From assembly GCA_028274465.1 (NCBI GenBank), contig CM051457.1, positions 98,207,982 through 98,271,981 on the forward strand: 64,000 bases of DNA, in the 5' to 3' direction. The position numbers and the translations under genes were made by a program. The first letter of the stretch is position 1, and the number at the start of each line of letters is the position of its first letter. Below are positions 43,836 to 55,601 of the stretch, in pieces. Source of the stretch: Plantago ovata (lineage: Eukaryota > Streptophyta > Magnoliopsida > Lamiales > Plantaginaceae). The notes under the pieces are model-generated. The model searched no databases. It was not told the origin of the DNA and saw only the letters and a list, made by a program, of their open reading frames with translations.

Positions 43836-44781
43836 GTATGAACTCTAACCCTTATTTGATTTTTAATTTGGGAATTATCCAATTGTTGGTTAAATTGTCA
43901 AATGTATGTTACATAGTAGTTGATACAAGTATATTTTGCTTAAATGTGTAGTTGATTGTTGTTAAAATTGAGTAATGAATCGATTTTGGGATTTTATTAA
44001 TTTGGGAATTTCTTAAATTATGGAAATGTATGTTAGTATTAAGTAGATATTAGTTGTTATAGTTGAATGTTAGTTTTGGATTATGTTAATTTGGGTTTGT
44101 TAATTAAAATCGAGACTTAGATCAATTTAGGGCTTTTTTTAGTTTTGTATTTGATCGAATTTAATGTTCCATAACTAGGTTATGTACTTATATAAGGTTA
44201 ATTTTGTAGTTGAATACGATAAAATAGAGTAATTTATGAAAATCGAGACTTGTAGCTCAATTTGGGAGTTTTGAAATAAAGTGAAAATGGGTTCGAGATG
44301 ATGATATGATGATGATGTTAGGTTAGAGATGATGTTCATATGGTTGTTGTTGACAATGCTAGGCTAGAGATGATGTTGTTGATGGTTGGTTGATTGGTGA
44401 TAAGGTTGATGATGTTAGGCTAGAGATGATGTTGTTATATGGTTGATTGGTGATATGGTTGATAATGTTAGGCTAGAGATATGTTCATATGGTTGTTGTT
44501 GATGATACTAGTCTAGAGATGTTGTTGATGGTTGTTAAATTGGTGATATGGTTGATGATGTTAGGCTAGAGATGTTTTTGTTATATGGTTGATTGGTGAT
44601 ATGGTTGGTTGATGATTATAATTTGTCCGTAAAATTAAATGAAATGATTATAACATAATAATAAAATGATTATAATGTTAACTTCAAATCTGTATAAGAC
44701 ATATAAATATCCTTAAAACTACATTTCAATTCTAAATATGAATATTGAAAATGTATGAATTTAATAATTAAAGAATTTCAG
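43836..44781 (+). other. First intron of CACTA 2 gene, with minisatellite
   Basis: Donor caaag|gtatga at 43836, acceptor tttcag ending at 44781. About 44300-44612 holds irregular 55-65-bp repeats of gatgttaggctagagatgat and gttgattggtgatatggtt. The intron separates a short 5' leader from the first coding exon, as in CACTA 1. Confidence 0.65.
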
Positions 44782-44797
44782 GTTAGTCATTGTTGAA

Positions 44798-46992
44798 ATG
44801 GAACCCGATCGGTCTTGGATGTATAAACGGACCAAGCATGGGATGATTCTGCCTAGTTTCGAGCAGGGGCTTGATTCATTTATTGCATTTGCACTTGCAT
44901 ACCCTGATTGTTTGAAATGTGGGGATATGAAGTGTCCATGTAGTGCAAATAAATGTAATAAATTATGTTGCTATGTCATTTATATGTATATTCACTTGTA
45001 TGTGCATATTTCATATCATCATACTAACCTTGATATTGTTTTATTTGCAGATGCCGAAACCTAGGTGCAACTACATTCCACCCGAGTTACGAGTTCCTGG
45101 AGCCCCAGGGTACGAGCAGGGTGTAGTTCCACCCATCATTGGATTATCGGAGGGGAGTAGCTCCTCATCGTCAACTAGGAAGAAGAAGGCTAAGTTTGAC
45201 CCATTTGCGAACCTACCTGCTGATGGTTGCCCATACGAGAGGCCGACCCTGGGTGCCATGTATAAGGGGAAGCTGTTCTGTTCCCTAACGGGAAAGCTGC
45301 GTAAGTACACTTTCTGTTGTTTAGTTTATTGTTTAACTTGTGACATATTACGTATACTTTATTATGCTTATTCATTCTTATTTGTATTTAACAATCATAA
45401 TAGGTTTTACCCTGCATCTGCCCACTCGAAGATCGGTGACATCATCAACTCGAAGTTCATCGCTCCAACACCATCTGAGGACCGTGGTGGGGAGAAGTGG
45501 TCAAGGCTGCCTGACCATGTCATTGGCTTCTACTTCGATGAGCTGCGGGTATTGTAACAATCTTAAATGTTTAGTAAACGTTGTTTTATTTTTATTCTAA
45601 ATTTACGTGAGTGGTATGTTAGCCACTATATTTGGGTGATATGTTAGTCACCATGTGTTAGTTGTTTTTTTAGGGCAATGTGAGTGGTATGTTAGCCACT
45701 ATATTTGGGTGATATGTTAGTCACCATTGTGCTTACGTTGATCTTGTTCTTGTTGTATTGATTGTTGTGTCGTTCTAAATAGGTTGTTTTGGTGGTTAGA
45801 AACACTACTACTTGCCAAACGTGCTATTGAAGGAGCTTTGGTTTGTTTTCAACACTGTTGGTGCTCGTTGTTACCGAGACAAGGTCCACGACCTTAAGGA
45901 GTCTCGATTGAAGCCTAGATTCATCCACTATAGCGAGTGGCCTTTGTGGTTGGCTTACTGGAAGACACAGGATGCTGAGGACCTAGCAGATCAGAACAAG
46001 AAGAATCGAGCACGGGCGGACAGAAGCAGCTCCGGTGAAGACGAGGACTATTCGAAGCACCATCTCGGCACACAGTCTCAGGCCACTCGTGACCTCAATG
46101 CAGTAAGTTAACTTGTGCTTTACTCCAGTCACTTTCAATATTCTTAAAATTTTATTGTAAACACTGACACTTATTACTTTGCAAAATGAACAGAGGCTCA
46201 CTGGACAAGGAAGCTTTTCGTACTTGACCATGGTGAGAAATGCCAAGTTCAAGAACGGCAAGTGGACATGCAAGAAAGCCAAGAAACTGAATGTAAGTAC
46301 ATAAATGAGTACTTTGAGTTACTTGTACTGTATTTCTTTTTAAAAAGTTTCTATATGTATTGTAATATCAACTCATGTATTGCTTAACTGCTTGTAGGAG
46401 GAGGTTGAGGCTTTTTACTTGGTTAAGATGCAAGAGAAGGGTGACATACTTACGATGGAGGAAGAGAACGCTGCCTTCCTCGAGGTGAACCCTCCTGGCC
46501 CTAAGTGGTCGATCTATGGCTTAGGGAACTTGGGACGTTCTCTTGCAGCTGAATCATTTCAGCGCTCATCCGATTCTACCTCCAGCACAGATTCTCGATT
46601 GGCTGAGGAGATGGCAGCACTTAGGGCCGAGAATGCTAGGATGATGAGCATTCAGGAGACACTTGTGTCTCAGGTATATTCACTTGTATGCTAATATTAT
46701 GTTGATATCTCATGTAGATGTATAACCACTTGTATGCTCATTTACATTGCTTGCATCTATCTTTCATATTCTTAACTACATCGATCATTACTTGTGTCAG
46801 GTGGAGACGTAGAATTTCGTGCTGAAGAAGCTGCTGGAGAAGCATCCCATTGGCATGGGCCCGTTCGCAGAGGCAGCTGTGTTTCAGACCGGGGAGGGGA
46901 GCCCTGGTCCGGCGGGGAGTGCGGGTTTGCAAGGTAGTTCTCATGCTCCTTCGAGTTCCAGTGGTCGTGGTTCTAGTGGTCGTCGTCCCTAG
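44798..46992 (+). pseudogene. CACTA 2 gene: transposase-associated exon plus Ptta/En/Spm-like exons
   Basis: The exon at 44782 on holds the ATG at 44798 and the transposase-associated domain (EPDRSWMYKR, then MKCPCSANKC). Later pieces: 45052-45300 (MPKPRCNYIPPELRVPGAPG, donor gtaagt); 45404-about 45555 (FYPASAHSKIGDIINSKF); about 45783-46102 (LPNVLLKELWFVFNTVGAR, EWPLWLAYWKTQDAEDLADQ, HLGTQSQATRDLNA); 46194-46292; 46398-46673 (an Ala/Glu-rich coiled coil); 46801-46992 (a Gly/Ser-rich tail to a natural stop). All but the first borders have GT/AG. The frame does not close across the 45301-45403 intron, the join of the first two pieces is unclear, and an in-frame TAG lies three codons into the last exon, so it is probably inactive. 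Confidence 0.7.
45605..45735. repeat. Intronic tandem repeat of CACTA 2
   Basis: Two units of about 70 bp with gtgagtggtatgttagccac and gggtgatatgttagtcacca, in the intron before the LPNVLLKELW exon. Complementary to words of the CACTA 1 intron repeat. Confidence 0.85.
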
Positions 46993-47204
46993 ATTTTGAC
47001 ATTTTAGTTGGGCATTTGTAGTACGATTGTAAAACTTTCACATTTACATTTGTAGTAAACGTTTTTCTATTTTGAAGAATCGAATTTTATTGAATTTTAT
47101 TTTCAATTCAAATTTAATGATTTTTAATTTTTAGTACGTAAATTTATATTATTAAACAGGTTGTTGTACAATTATCAAGAAAAATAATAAAAAATTAAAA
47201 AAAA

Positions 47205-47545
47205 AAACCAACGGATAACGTTATCCGTCGGTAAGTTCCGGTTGACTAAGTCAACCGGTCATGACCGACGGATAACGTTATCCGTCGGTAAACGTCACCG
47301 ACGGATAAATTTATCCGTCGGTCAGACGAATAAGGGCTGGTCAACGCCCTTATTCGTCAGTCCGTCGGTATTATCCGTCGCTAAATTTAGCGACGAATAA
47401 GAAACGACGGTAAAGGCATTACTGACGGATAAAATAGCGACGGGCTATTTATCCGTCGGTAAGTTGTTGCCGATCCGTCGGTAAGGGCGTACCGACGGAT
47501 CGGTACCCTGTTACCGACGGATACCATCCGTCGGTACGTGTGCCG
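47205..47545. repeat. Subterminal array of CACTA 2 (right)
   Basis: More than a dozen ccgacggat/atccgtcggt units in both orientations. Confidence 0.85.
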
Positions 47546-48034
47546 GTTCTTGTGGTGTTAATGTTCATTTGAAACAATTTCAAATGTGAACGTTGGAGCC
47601 AAAATGCAAGTACTCTTTAGCAAGGAGGTCACATATGTTAGTCAGCAAATGGCCAGTCTCAGTTTCAGCAAGCACAACCTACTATGTCATATAGATTTTC
47701 ACTTATGCGAGCTGTTGCTGAAAATCTCACTTTCTGAGCAACATGTGCCTTTGTAGATACCTTTCTCATAATTTTTCTAAGTCTTCAATCTTCGAATCTT
47801 CAAGTTTCTGAGCGGTTCTAGTGCTTCAATTGTTCATTTGTAAAAACAAAGTACATCATCAGCAAACGAAAGCACCTAAGTAGTACCTACACTAAGTCTT
47901 TCAGCAAACGTTCCTCTTTTACAATGTCCTTAAAATTCTAAATTCATATGGACCTTAAGAGTACTAGTTACTGGACTTTCCTTAATTTAGCATGGTTAAT
48001 TGCTCATCAAAATTACAAGTTTCCTAACATTATC

Positions 48035-48489
48035 AAATATTGAAATATTGTTATCTTTTTTATGATTTTCTTTTTCAAGTTGTGAGAAATCACAAGTATT
48101 AAAATTGTATTAAATGTCTTTTACAAAAATTTAAAGTACTTGTTGTTTATGTACTTTTCAAGTCATTAAAAGTATTATATTGAATAAAAAGATATTTGGA
48201 GTCAATTTGAACATTTTTCAAATTTTGAAATCTTTTACAATATGTCAAAGGAAGTGGACTACGCATAGTAAAATAGGGACTACGAATAACATGCCACTTC
48301 TTTATTTTTTTTATACAATAATACCTCATTAACCATTATTATTCATTTCTTACCATAATAATACCTAACACACCGTACGTTTATCATTTTTTATTCAAAC
48401 AGTACCCCACACACAATACATTAATTTTTCATTTTTTATTCAAATAGTACATCAATTTATTCCTTAAAAATTGTGTCTTCATAACTTAT
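48035..48489. other. AT-rich spacer
   Basis: No gene. Repeated attattcattttttattca-like words near 48340-48460 may be a decayed MITE. Confidence 0.35.
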
Positions 48490-48491
48490 TA

Positions 48492-48798
48492 CTCCCTCCG
48501 TCCCAATGATATGATTACGTTTGATTTTTAAATGATTTTTAATAAATTATGTTGTTTGGTATTATTATATTAATATTATACGTAATGTAGAGTATTAGGT
48601 TATATGGATAAAGTTTTAAAAAAATATAAAAAAAGGGATCCACATTTTAAATAATATAGATGGATGTTGTTTCCAATAATAAAAATGTAAAGAATTGGTC
48701 TGGAATTCTATATAAAAATGTAAAGAATTGTAAAGAAATATATAAAGGATTGCTTGGGACTCATGACTCATGAGTATAAATTTGTGAAAGGAATGGAG
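48492..48798. mobile_element. Stowaway-like MITE
   Basis: 307 bp. Starts ctccctccgtcccaatgat; the inverted right end is ctccattcctttcacaaat. TA duplications at 48490-48491 and 48799-48800. Non-coding. Confidence 0.8.
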
Positions 48799-48800
48799 TA

Positions 48801-49205
48801 ACTATGATAGTAGATGCATAGGTGGTAGGGGTGATGGTGTTCCACAGGAGATGTTAGAGGATCAAACGTCGACGGAGATAAGTGGTATGGGTGTACTTGA
48901 AGTATAAAAGCATTCATAATAATTTCTTTATAAAAGATTCTCTAAAGCCGTTTCAAACACATTGCCTATAATATTTTAATAACTTATTTAACAATTCATT
49001 AAAATCAGATTCTCTTTTAGTGATTTAATAAATATATAAATAATAATTTTCATAACCACATATTCTAAATATAGTATATAAATTAATGATTAATGCATTA
49101 AATGTTTTTTATGCCGGCACAAGTTTAGCCATGTGAGATGTGTTCTTTGTTTTTTGTGGTCCATATAAGTTTTAGGGAATCTGATTTGTTAGACATTTAC
49201 ACATA
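48801..49205. other. AT-rich spacer
   Basis: Nothing recognised between the Stowaway-like element and Mutator-type copy 4. Confidence 0.35.
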
Positions 49206-49925
49206 GGGTCCATTGATTTTTTATACCCTTTTAGCGTCCCTAATAAAGAAATAAACCACCTTAGTTTATCAATTACATTTTAGTCCAAAGTCAACAAAAA
49301 TTCACTATTCCAAAATTGAATTTTGATGAAACCAAACAAACCTTAGTGTTTTCAAATAAAAAAGATAAAGAATTACAAGAAAAACTAAGTAAAATACTAA
49401 AATAATAAAATATATTTTAAAGAAAAAAGTCTTAACTAAAATAAAAATAAAAAAATTATCTTCATCATCCCCAAAGCTTCGGTACCGTAATTTTTTCCGG
49501 TACCGGAGCTCCAGCGCCGAAAACGGTGGAGCAAGCTGCAAGCTGCTCCACCACCATTAACGGTGCAGCAAGCAGCTTGCTCCACCACCAGATCGGTGGA
49601 GCAGCAGCTCCACCATTGTTCCACCGTTACCGGCATCAGAGCTCCGATACCGAAATTATCTAGTACCGAAGCTTTAGCAAAGAAGAAGATGGATGAATCT
49701 TGTTAAATATTTAATTTTTATTTTATTATATAATTCTATTTAGATTTTTTAAATCTTTAAATTAATTTTTTTGATTGAAAATATTTATTTTTCTTAAGTC
49801 ATGTTTGGTTGGAAGGTATTTAAAGTGTTGGTCAACTCAAATGGACTAAAATGTAATTGAGTTTGGACTAAAATGTAATTGATAACACAAGAGGGTCCTT
49901 TATGAGAAAGTACTTCATAGTTCCC
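49206..49925. mobile_element. Mutator-type MITE, copy 4
   Basis: Near both ends the 20-base word tcaattacattttagtcca appears in opposite orientation (about 49270 and 49850-49880; the right end has it twice). The element starts GGGTCC and its inverted right end starts GGGAAC. The core (about 49480-49660) is a GC-rich run of ggtggagcaagctgc and gctccaccacc palindromic units. The flanking 9-mers (ttacacata and ttataatca) match at only five positions, so the borders are less sure than for copies 1 and 2. Confidence 0.7.
49480..49660. repeat. Palindromic gctccacc/ggtggagc core of copy 4
   Basis: Interleaved ggtggagc, gctccacc, gcaagctgc and ggagctcc units. The unit differs from the ctccgat-type cores of copies 1 to 3, yet it lies at the same place in the element. 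Confidence 0.75.
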
Positions 49926-50215
49926 TTATAATCAATTTTCTCTTTACACATATTTTGATATTTTTGTCAATTAAGTAAAAAATTATTTTAAAAAATAGTG
50001 TAGAATTAGGAGTAGATTTTAATTTTAAAAAAGTACAAATATAAAACAAAAATAAAATGATAGTAGATGCATAATGGCGACGGTCCTACATCACCATTTA
50101 CTTTCACAATGATTGATTAGAGTAAATGAAATCAGAGTTAAATGTTGGAAGGTCGTCTCGTTGAACCAAAATAATTGAATCCGGTAAAAGTAGATATCCA
50201 TGACCATGGTGATTC

Positions 50216-50288
50216 TTTACACCTTTTGGAGTATGTATTTGTAATCTTTTACTATTATTATTAATAAATTTTGCCTTTTTCAAAAAAA
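50216..50288 (+). mobile_element. Tiny L1-type tail (73 bp)
   Basis: A 73-bp insert ending tttttcaaaaaaaa, flanked by a perfect 16-bp duplication atgaccatggtgattc at 50200-50215 and 50289-50304. It contains only a 3' untranslated tail (gtatttgtaatcttttac), so it is an extremely 5'-truncated LINE copy. Confidence 0.8.
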
Positions 50289-50325
50289 ATGACCATGGTG
50301 ATTCAATTGGTTAAAATTTAAAAAG

Positions 50326-50511
50326 TGTTGAATAATAACAGGAAGAGAATGTATTATTCTTCCTTAATCAATATGACAGTACATGGAGTGTATATATACA
50401 AGTAGTAAAGTATCTCTAAAGTTTATCTGATAATAACAGACTAGAGAGATATACATAACAAACTAGAGAGATAAGTAAACTCTTGTTACATTCCTATAAT
50501 TATCCATAACA
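50326..50511 (-). repeat. 3' LTR of the young Copia-type element
   Basis: 186 bp, TGTTGAATAATAACAGG to ATCCATAACA on the plus strand text; one difference from 60474-60659. Confidence 0.95.
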
Positions 50512-50879
50512 CTCCCCTTGAATGAAACATGAGTTGAAGAATGCGGGTACGCTGTGAGAGTACTGCCTCATTAAAAACCTTGCTAAGAAAAACCCAGTGG
50601 GATAAAAACTTAGTCAAGGGAAAAAGAGTGCAGTGCGTATCCGTCTCCCCTGATTGTAACATCACTTCAAATCTTTGAATCTTCATAGTGCAATCTTTTC
50701 GATGAATCGCCGAACTGATGATGTTGAACAAGTATGCAAAATCTTCAATAGAGTGAATATGGTGTACTTGGATGGAACCTTCATCTTGTAGCCCATAACT
50801 GAAAACCTCAATGGTATGTGCTTTGACTCCATGTGAAAACTTCTTGAACACTAGAAGCATTGATTTCTTCAATGTGTAT

Positions 50880-53800
50880 TTTTATGTTGATCCAACAAAA
50901 TATGTCACTTGGATAATTCAACATAACAATCTCGTAATATTGAAATGAGTTCAATATTCATATATCTCCGTCATATTTGTAAAATAGCAAACAAGGGTAT
51001 ATAATACTTCCCTTTTGCAAATATATTATCACCATGGATATTTGGAGATAGTTATACACATATATGCGCTAATAATGCTACCTCGTTAAAAACCTTGCTA
51101 GGAAAAACCCATTGGGATAAAAACCTAGTCGAAGGGAAAAAGAGTGTAGCAACTTGTATGATGCGCAATATTCTCACTGTTGCTTGATCATCATCTCCAT
51201 TCATATACCTTCTTCAGGAGATCAAAAACATTTATCTCTTTCATAACATAACCAAACGTCATGTATGGTTATTCATACTTTGCCATACTCAAACATTAGG
51301 TTGAGTTTACATTTCCTTAGGCAATAATATTTGTAGGAATCTCGAGAATATTATTCATAATTCTCTTGTTTTACTTGATAGTGAATACACTCGATATACT
51401 TATCAATTTTGTGATGCCATGTATGGATAGAAAAGTATAGAGACTCAATAGTACCAAAATTGAGTTCTTCAAGAACTTTTCTCATCGATTGATTCATGTT
51501 TGTCAACATGATATCTCTATCCACTTGTCCTTCCGGGACTAATTTCCAGTAGAGAGTAAAATCATTATCTATCATAATTGTTCTTGGAACATATAAATCT
51601 CATAGTCAATTCAATGAATATTCATGTTTTATAACATGATAACTCTAGTCTCTTCCAGGACGAGTTCTCAATTGATATTGATCATCATATATTCATGTTT
51701 TATAACATGATAACTCTAGTCTCTTCTAGGACGAGTTCTCAATTGATAATGATCATCATAGATCATATATATAGAAATTTCAATGTGTCAATTAAATGAC
51801 AATTCATGTGCACCACAAATAATCAAAGGTGGTCACTTTAGAGTAAGATCATATGATAAATAATATGTATGCATGCATTACGAAACTTAAAAACCAGCAT
51901 AGATGATGTAACAATAATATGAATGATGCATGACTTAGTATCTAGATGCACATGAAATTTGACTCGATAATGCAACGGTACCGTACGGAATTTCGAATTC
52001 ATCAAATAAATGGACTTCAGGTCCATGAACTCATTTTCTATAATCACTTTGCCGACATTAAATGGATTTTCATGTAAGATTCCCTTTACATGTTTAATCA
52101 TCCATATCCATTGAATTTCGCATATGCTTTTCAATTTCTCGGTTCCATGTATACCGGTATATTGAATAATCAAATCTCTTTATTTGATTCAGTACTGATC
52201 GTGGATATCTGACTATATTATATGGAGGTACCATTTCCATGTTTATAGGCCATCTATTATTTTTCAGATATCTCAATATATGGGCATCATTTGTATATGC
52301 CAATTTTACTCTTAAGAGTACCAACTGCATCTCTTGCCATTATTTTTTGTAATGATGGAACCACATGATTTAAGTGTTACACTTCTGGTGCATGAATCAT
52401 CGACGAGATATTCAATTCTCAACACATGTCATATATATAACTGATATGTAGCTCGGTATGCCACAAATAGGGTCATAGTTGTCCACATTCAAATTATATA
52501 ATTTCATGTTTGAAATATTGAAATAGTAACATGAAGCTGAAAATTGCATTTCGTATTTTAGTTCAAGTTTGAACTCTCAGATATATGGGGATCAATTCAC
52601 TCTATGAATTTGTTTTTATCAGCTTATCATGTACTTCCTCCCCTAAGCTGGGAAAAACTAATTCAGAGAACTAGCATTATTGGGGGCACATAATATAAAT
52701 GCTCATGCCCAGCTTAGATATTGATATACTCACACTTTTGTTTAAATAGGCTTCATGTATGAGTTCTCTTCAGGAGATGCATATGGGAGTGTATAACTCT
52801 AGCAGTTGGGTTTTCGATGTGCTGAAACATAAATTTACCCCACATAAGAGATCAAATTATTTGAGTAATATACTCAATTCTCAAATTATTTAGTGGACGT
52901 CTAGCCACATATATTCATTCTCATAAATGCATGAGTGCAACATTGCTCATTTGATCTCCATTAGCATGCTTAATCTCGATATTGTGTTTTGCCATTCAGA
53001 TTATATTATTACAACACGAGAAAACTTTCAGCACATTTCACGCAAGGAAACTTCAAGTTTCTCATAAACGGGTAATTTTGTACCCGGATGGCCATATTTG
53101 TCACATCTATGTCATTTTTCATGTCTTTATATGCGATATAGTCGCTTGTGCATGCATGCCCAACTTATAGTTTGCTCCAATTTTCAAATGGTTAATTTCA
53201 ATACAATGCTCGTACACAATATATGTTTGAATTTGGCCATAATGATGTGACATTATACGAGTCATTGTCTATGACATATTGGCAAGACAATATCCAACTT
53301 CTTCAGGAAGTGGGTCTAATTTGTGATCTTCTTGGCACAATTTTTCCAAGTAATTTATTGTGCTCTTCACAACGATTACTCCCCTGGAACCTTTAATTAT
53401 TCTCACAAGAATATTGGAATGAGTGGATACTTTCAAACTTTAGGAATATTGAAATCAGTATACTCATGGATTTCTCTTTCACTTGAGGTGAAAATAGCAT
53501 CAATCACACTGGTGAATTACTTGTTGCACCATGTATAAAATCTAAGAACTCACATTCACTTCAGGGAATGGGGATTGGATAAATTCGATATCAACCAATA
53601 TGATAACTATGTGAATTCCTTTCTCAATATCGAGAGTATATGTGTGTCATCTTTCTTTCATTTTGAGAATATGATACTCAAGGATTTTCATTCATAAGAG
53701 ATGTTCAATATTCAAGTAGCCTCATCAATTGATTTCTTGTATCACCAAAATAATACTTTCTCCCAACTTCAAGTTGGCGAGATTGTTTGTGATGTGCATA

Positions 53801-55140
53801 CATCATGGCATCACATTTCATGCCTTCGCAATATTGTTTACGCATAGTGATGCAATCGAGGGGCTAATCACAAATATTATCTTCATCACATGAAGTGCAT
53901 ATTAACACTATAATATTTTCAAATCACTTATGGTACATGGACTGTCCATAGTATGTAGCAACCATTTTCTTTCGAGATATAATATAGTGATCATGGCTAT
54001 TGGCATAAACTCTAATAGCAATTCAGATGCCTCAATTTGAAAAAATCGTTGATGTACATGAGGTACATTTAAAATCATCGGTGTACATAAAGTACATATT
54101 TGCCAAATGATCAATGATGGTTGGTGTCAAATCTTTTAGATGATCACAAGTCACAACCATTCGTAATGTATGTCCAATCATTTCAGGAGTCTGATTTGTC
54201 AAATCAACTTGACATAAGCAGGGCTAAAGCTCCAGAGATACACATCTTTTGTGATATATACACATGCATAGCAACTTCAGGTGCTAGCTTTATTTGATGT
54301 CTCATTTTAAGAAATGGACAAAGTGTATCTTACAAACCTAATTGATGGTTCAGATATATCCAATGAATTCGGGGATATAATTTGTCAAATCAACTTGACA
54401 TAAGCTGGGCTATTAGCTCTAGAGATACACATCTTTTGTGATATACATAATAGCTACTTCAGGTGCTATATTTATTTGATGTCTCACTTTAATAAATGGA
54501 CAAAATTTATAGAATATCAATTATATCTTGCAAATCCCTTTATGGTTTAGGTATCCAATCACTTCAGGGATTGGAGAAACATGATTCGTATCCATATGAC
54601 ATCTTTTTCACATTCATATGCCATAGCAACTTCAGGTGATATATATCTTTGATGTTTCATTTCAAGAAATAGATCACATAATGGAAAAATAGTAAATAAA
54701 ACTTCATCTTACGAGTACATAACTAAATTACTTTGTACTCCAGCAAAGAACAATAGTCTAACATGCATGTAATTTACATATAACCAATGCTCATTAGTCA
54801 TGGCACTTTAATACCAACACATGTTACTAAATCTAATACTTTCATCATGACCTGTCAAAGGTTTATGCAATGATGCATATCAGGGGAAAATGCGAAAAAG
54901 ACAAATTCATTTGATCAAATTAGTAAACACCTTATGTGCAGAGGTCATCAACTTAATTAAATAATAAGCAACATTCGTTCTCCCTCTTTCCTTAAAAAAA
55001 CATAGACAAACAACAGCCCTAACATGCTCCAATCATCAATAATTTGAAATTTCGCACAAACAAGTCATAAATCAATCACATTTGCTTCTTAACTCACATT
55101 TGCTTGATGTATCTTGCAAGAGGGAAAACAAGATAAACGA
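50880..55140 (-). other. Internal non-coding part of the young element
   Basis: About 4.2 kb without a clear pol domain. Contains local direct duplications, about 51629-51690/51691-51757 (tttataacatgataactcta) and about 54194-54378/54380-54545 (agatacacatcttttgtgat). cttcaggtgcta-like words recur. Short frames at 51351, 51838 and 52094 have no recognised motif. Confidence 0.5.
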
Positions 55141-55259
55141 GAACATAGCTGAACGGGGACGTACCGCGGTGGCTCTTTGCTGTATAGTTACCTATGATTT
55201 TGTGCGCTTGATGACCGCTGCCTGAAACAGAAGGCTATGTCGTCGGTGCTCGGTCGTAT

Positions 55260-55601
55260 TTACCATGCAAAAAAACTTAGGTTGCAAAGATTACGGCCAG
55301 CGGGTGCTTCCATGCTTGTGCCTGCAGATATGTCCTCAAATCCAACACGTTCAAAATCAAATTTAAAGTTGGAGAAAGACTGTTCCAGCTTATCTTTCCG
55401 GAATGAGTTGAGGTCTACTCCGAAGAATTCGCGCTTTACTGTAAGCGATCTACGAGCAAAATCCATGATCTTGCTACGCGTGGACAGGTTGATGATACGA
55501 GAGTCGATGGTGTCCTCCAATTCATGAACCACCTCCTTGGACTGTAACTCCAGCTTATCGAAGATCGGATCGGGCCGATCGGCCTTTTGTTTCCTGGACC
55601 C
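55260..55601 (-). pseudogene. Resistance-gene-like coiled-coil segment, part 2
   Basis: Open on the minus strand from the edge of the inner Copia to a stop at 55260. It holds FDKLELQSKEVVHELEDTID followed by SRIINL, which resembles the last helix of the Rx N-terminal/R1-type coiled-coil domain of plant NLR proteins (usual pattern AYxAEDxID). The next 70 residues (Phe/Lys-rich) are not recognised. Beyond the stop, a pyrimidine-cag acceptor-like site and a tag|gtaact donor-like site (about 55190-55235) hint at kept introns. Assigned by pattern memory only; no NB-ARC motif (P-loop, GLPL, MHD) is seen. See part 1 at 60206-60343. Confidence 0.5.

Larger units (their letters stand above)
43339..47557 (+). 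mobile_element. CACTA (En/Spm) transposon 2
   Basis: 4.2 kb, starting CACTACAAAAAA and ending ttcttgtggtg (complement CACCACAAGAA), with the 3-bp duplication tta at 43336-43338 and 47558-47560. Subterminal arrays of ccgacggataa and its complement lie at both ends. It has one plus-strand spliced gene with a transposase-associated first exon and Ptta/En/Spm-like later exons. No catalytic TNPD region, so probably non-autonomous. Confidence 0.9.
42289..48029 (-). mobile_element. Solo LTR, split by CACTA 2
   Basis: Ends TGTTGG...CTAACA, flanked by a perfect 5-bp duplication ttatc (42284-42288 and 48030-48034). Without CACTA 2 it is about 1.5 kb. On the minus strand it starts TGTTAGGAAACTTG and finishes with ATTCACCCCCCATCTAGTC, a common Copia LTR ending. 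Repeated tttcagcaag/tttcagtaa words occur inside. No primer site or coding DNA adjoins it, so a solo LTR formed by recombination fits. Confidence 0.8.
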
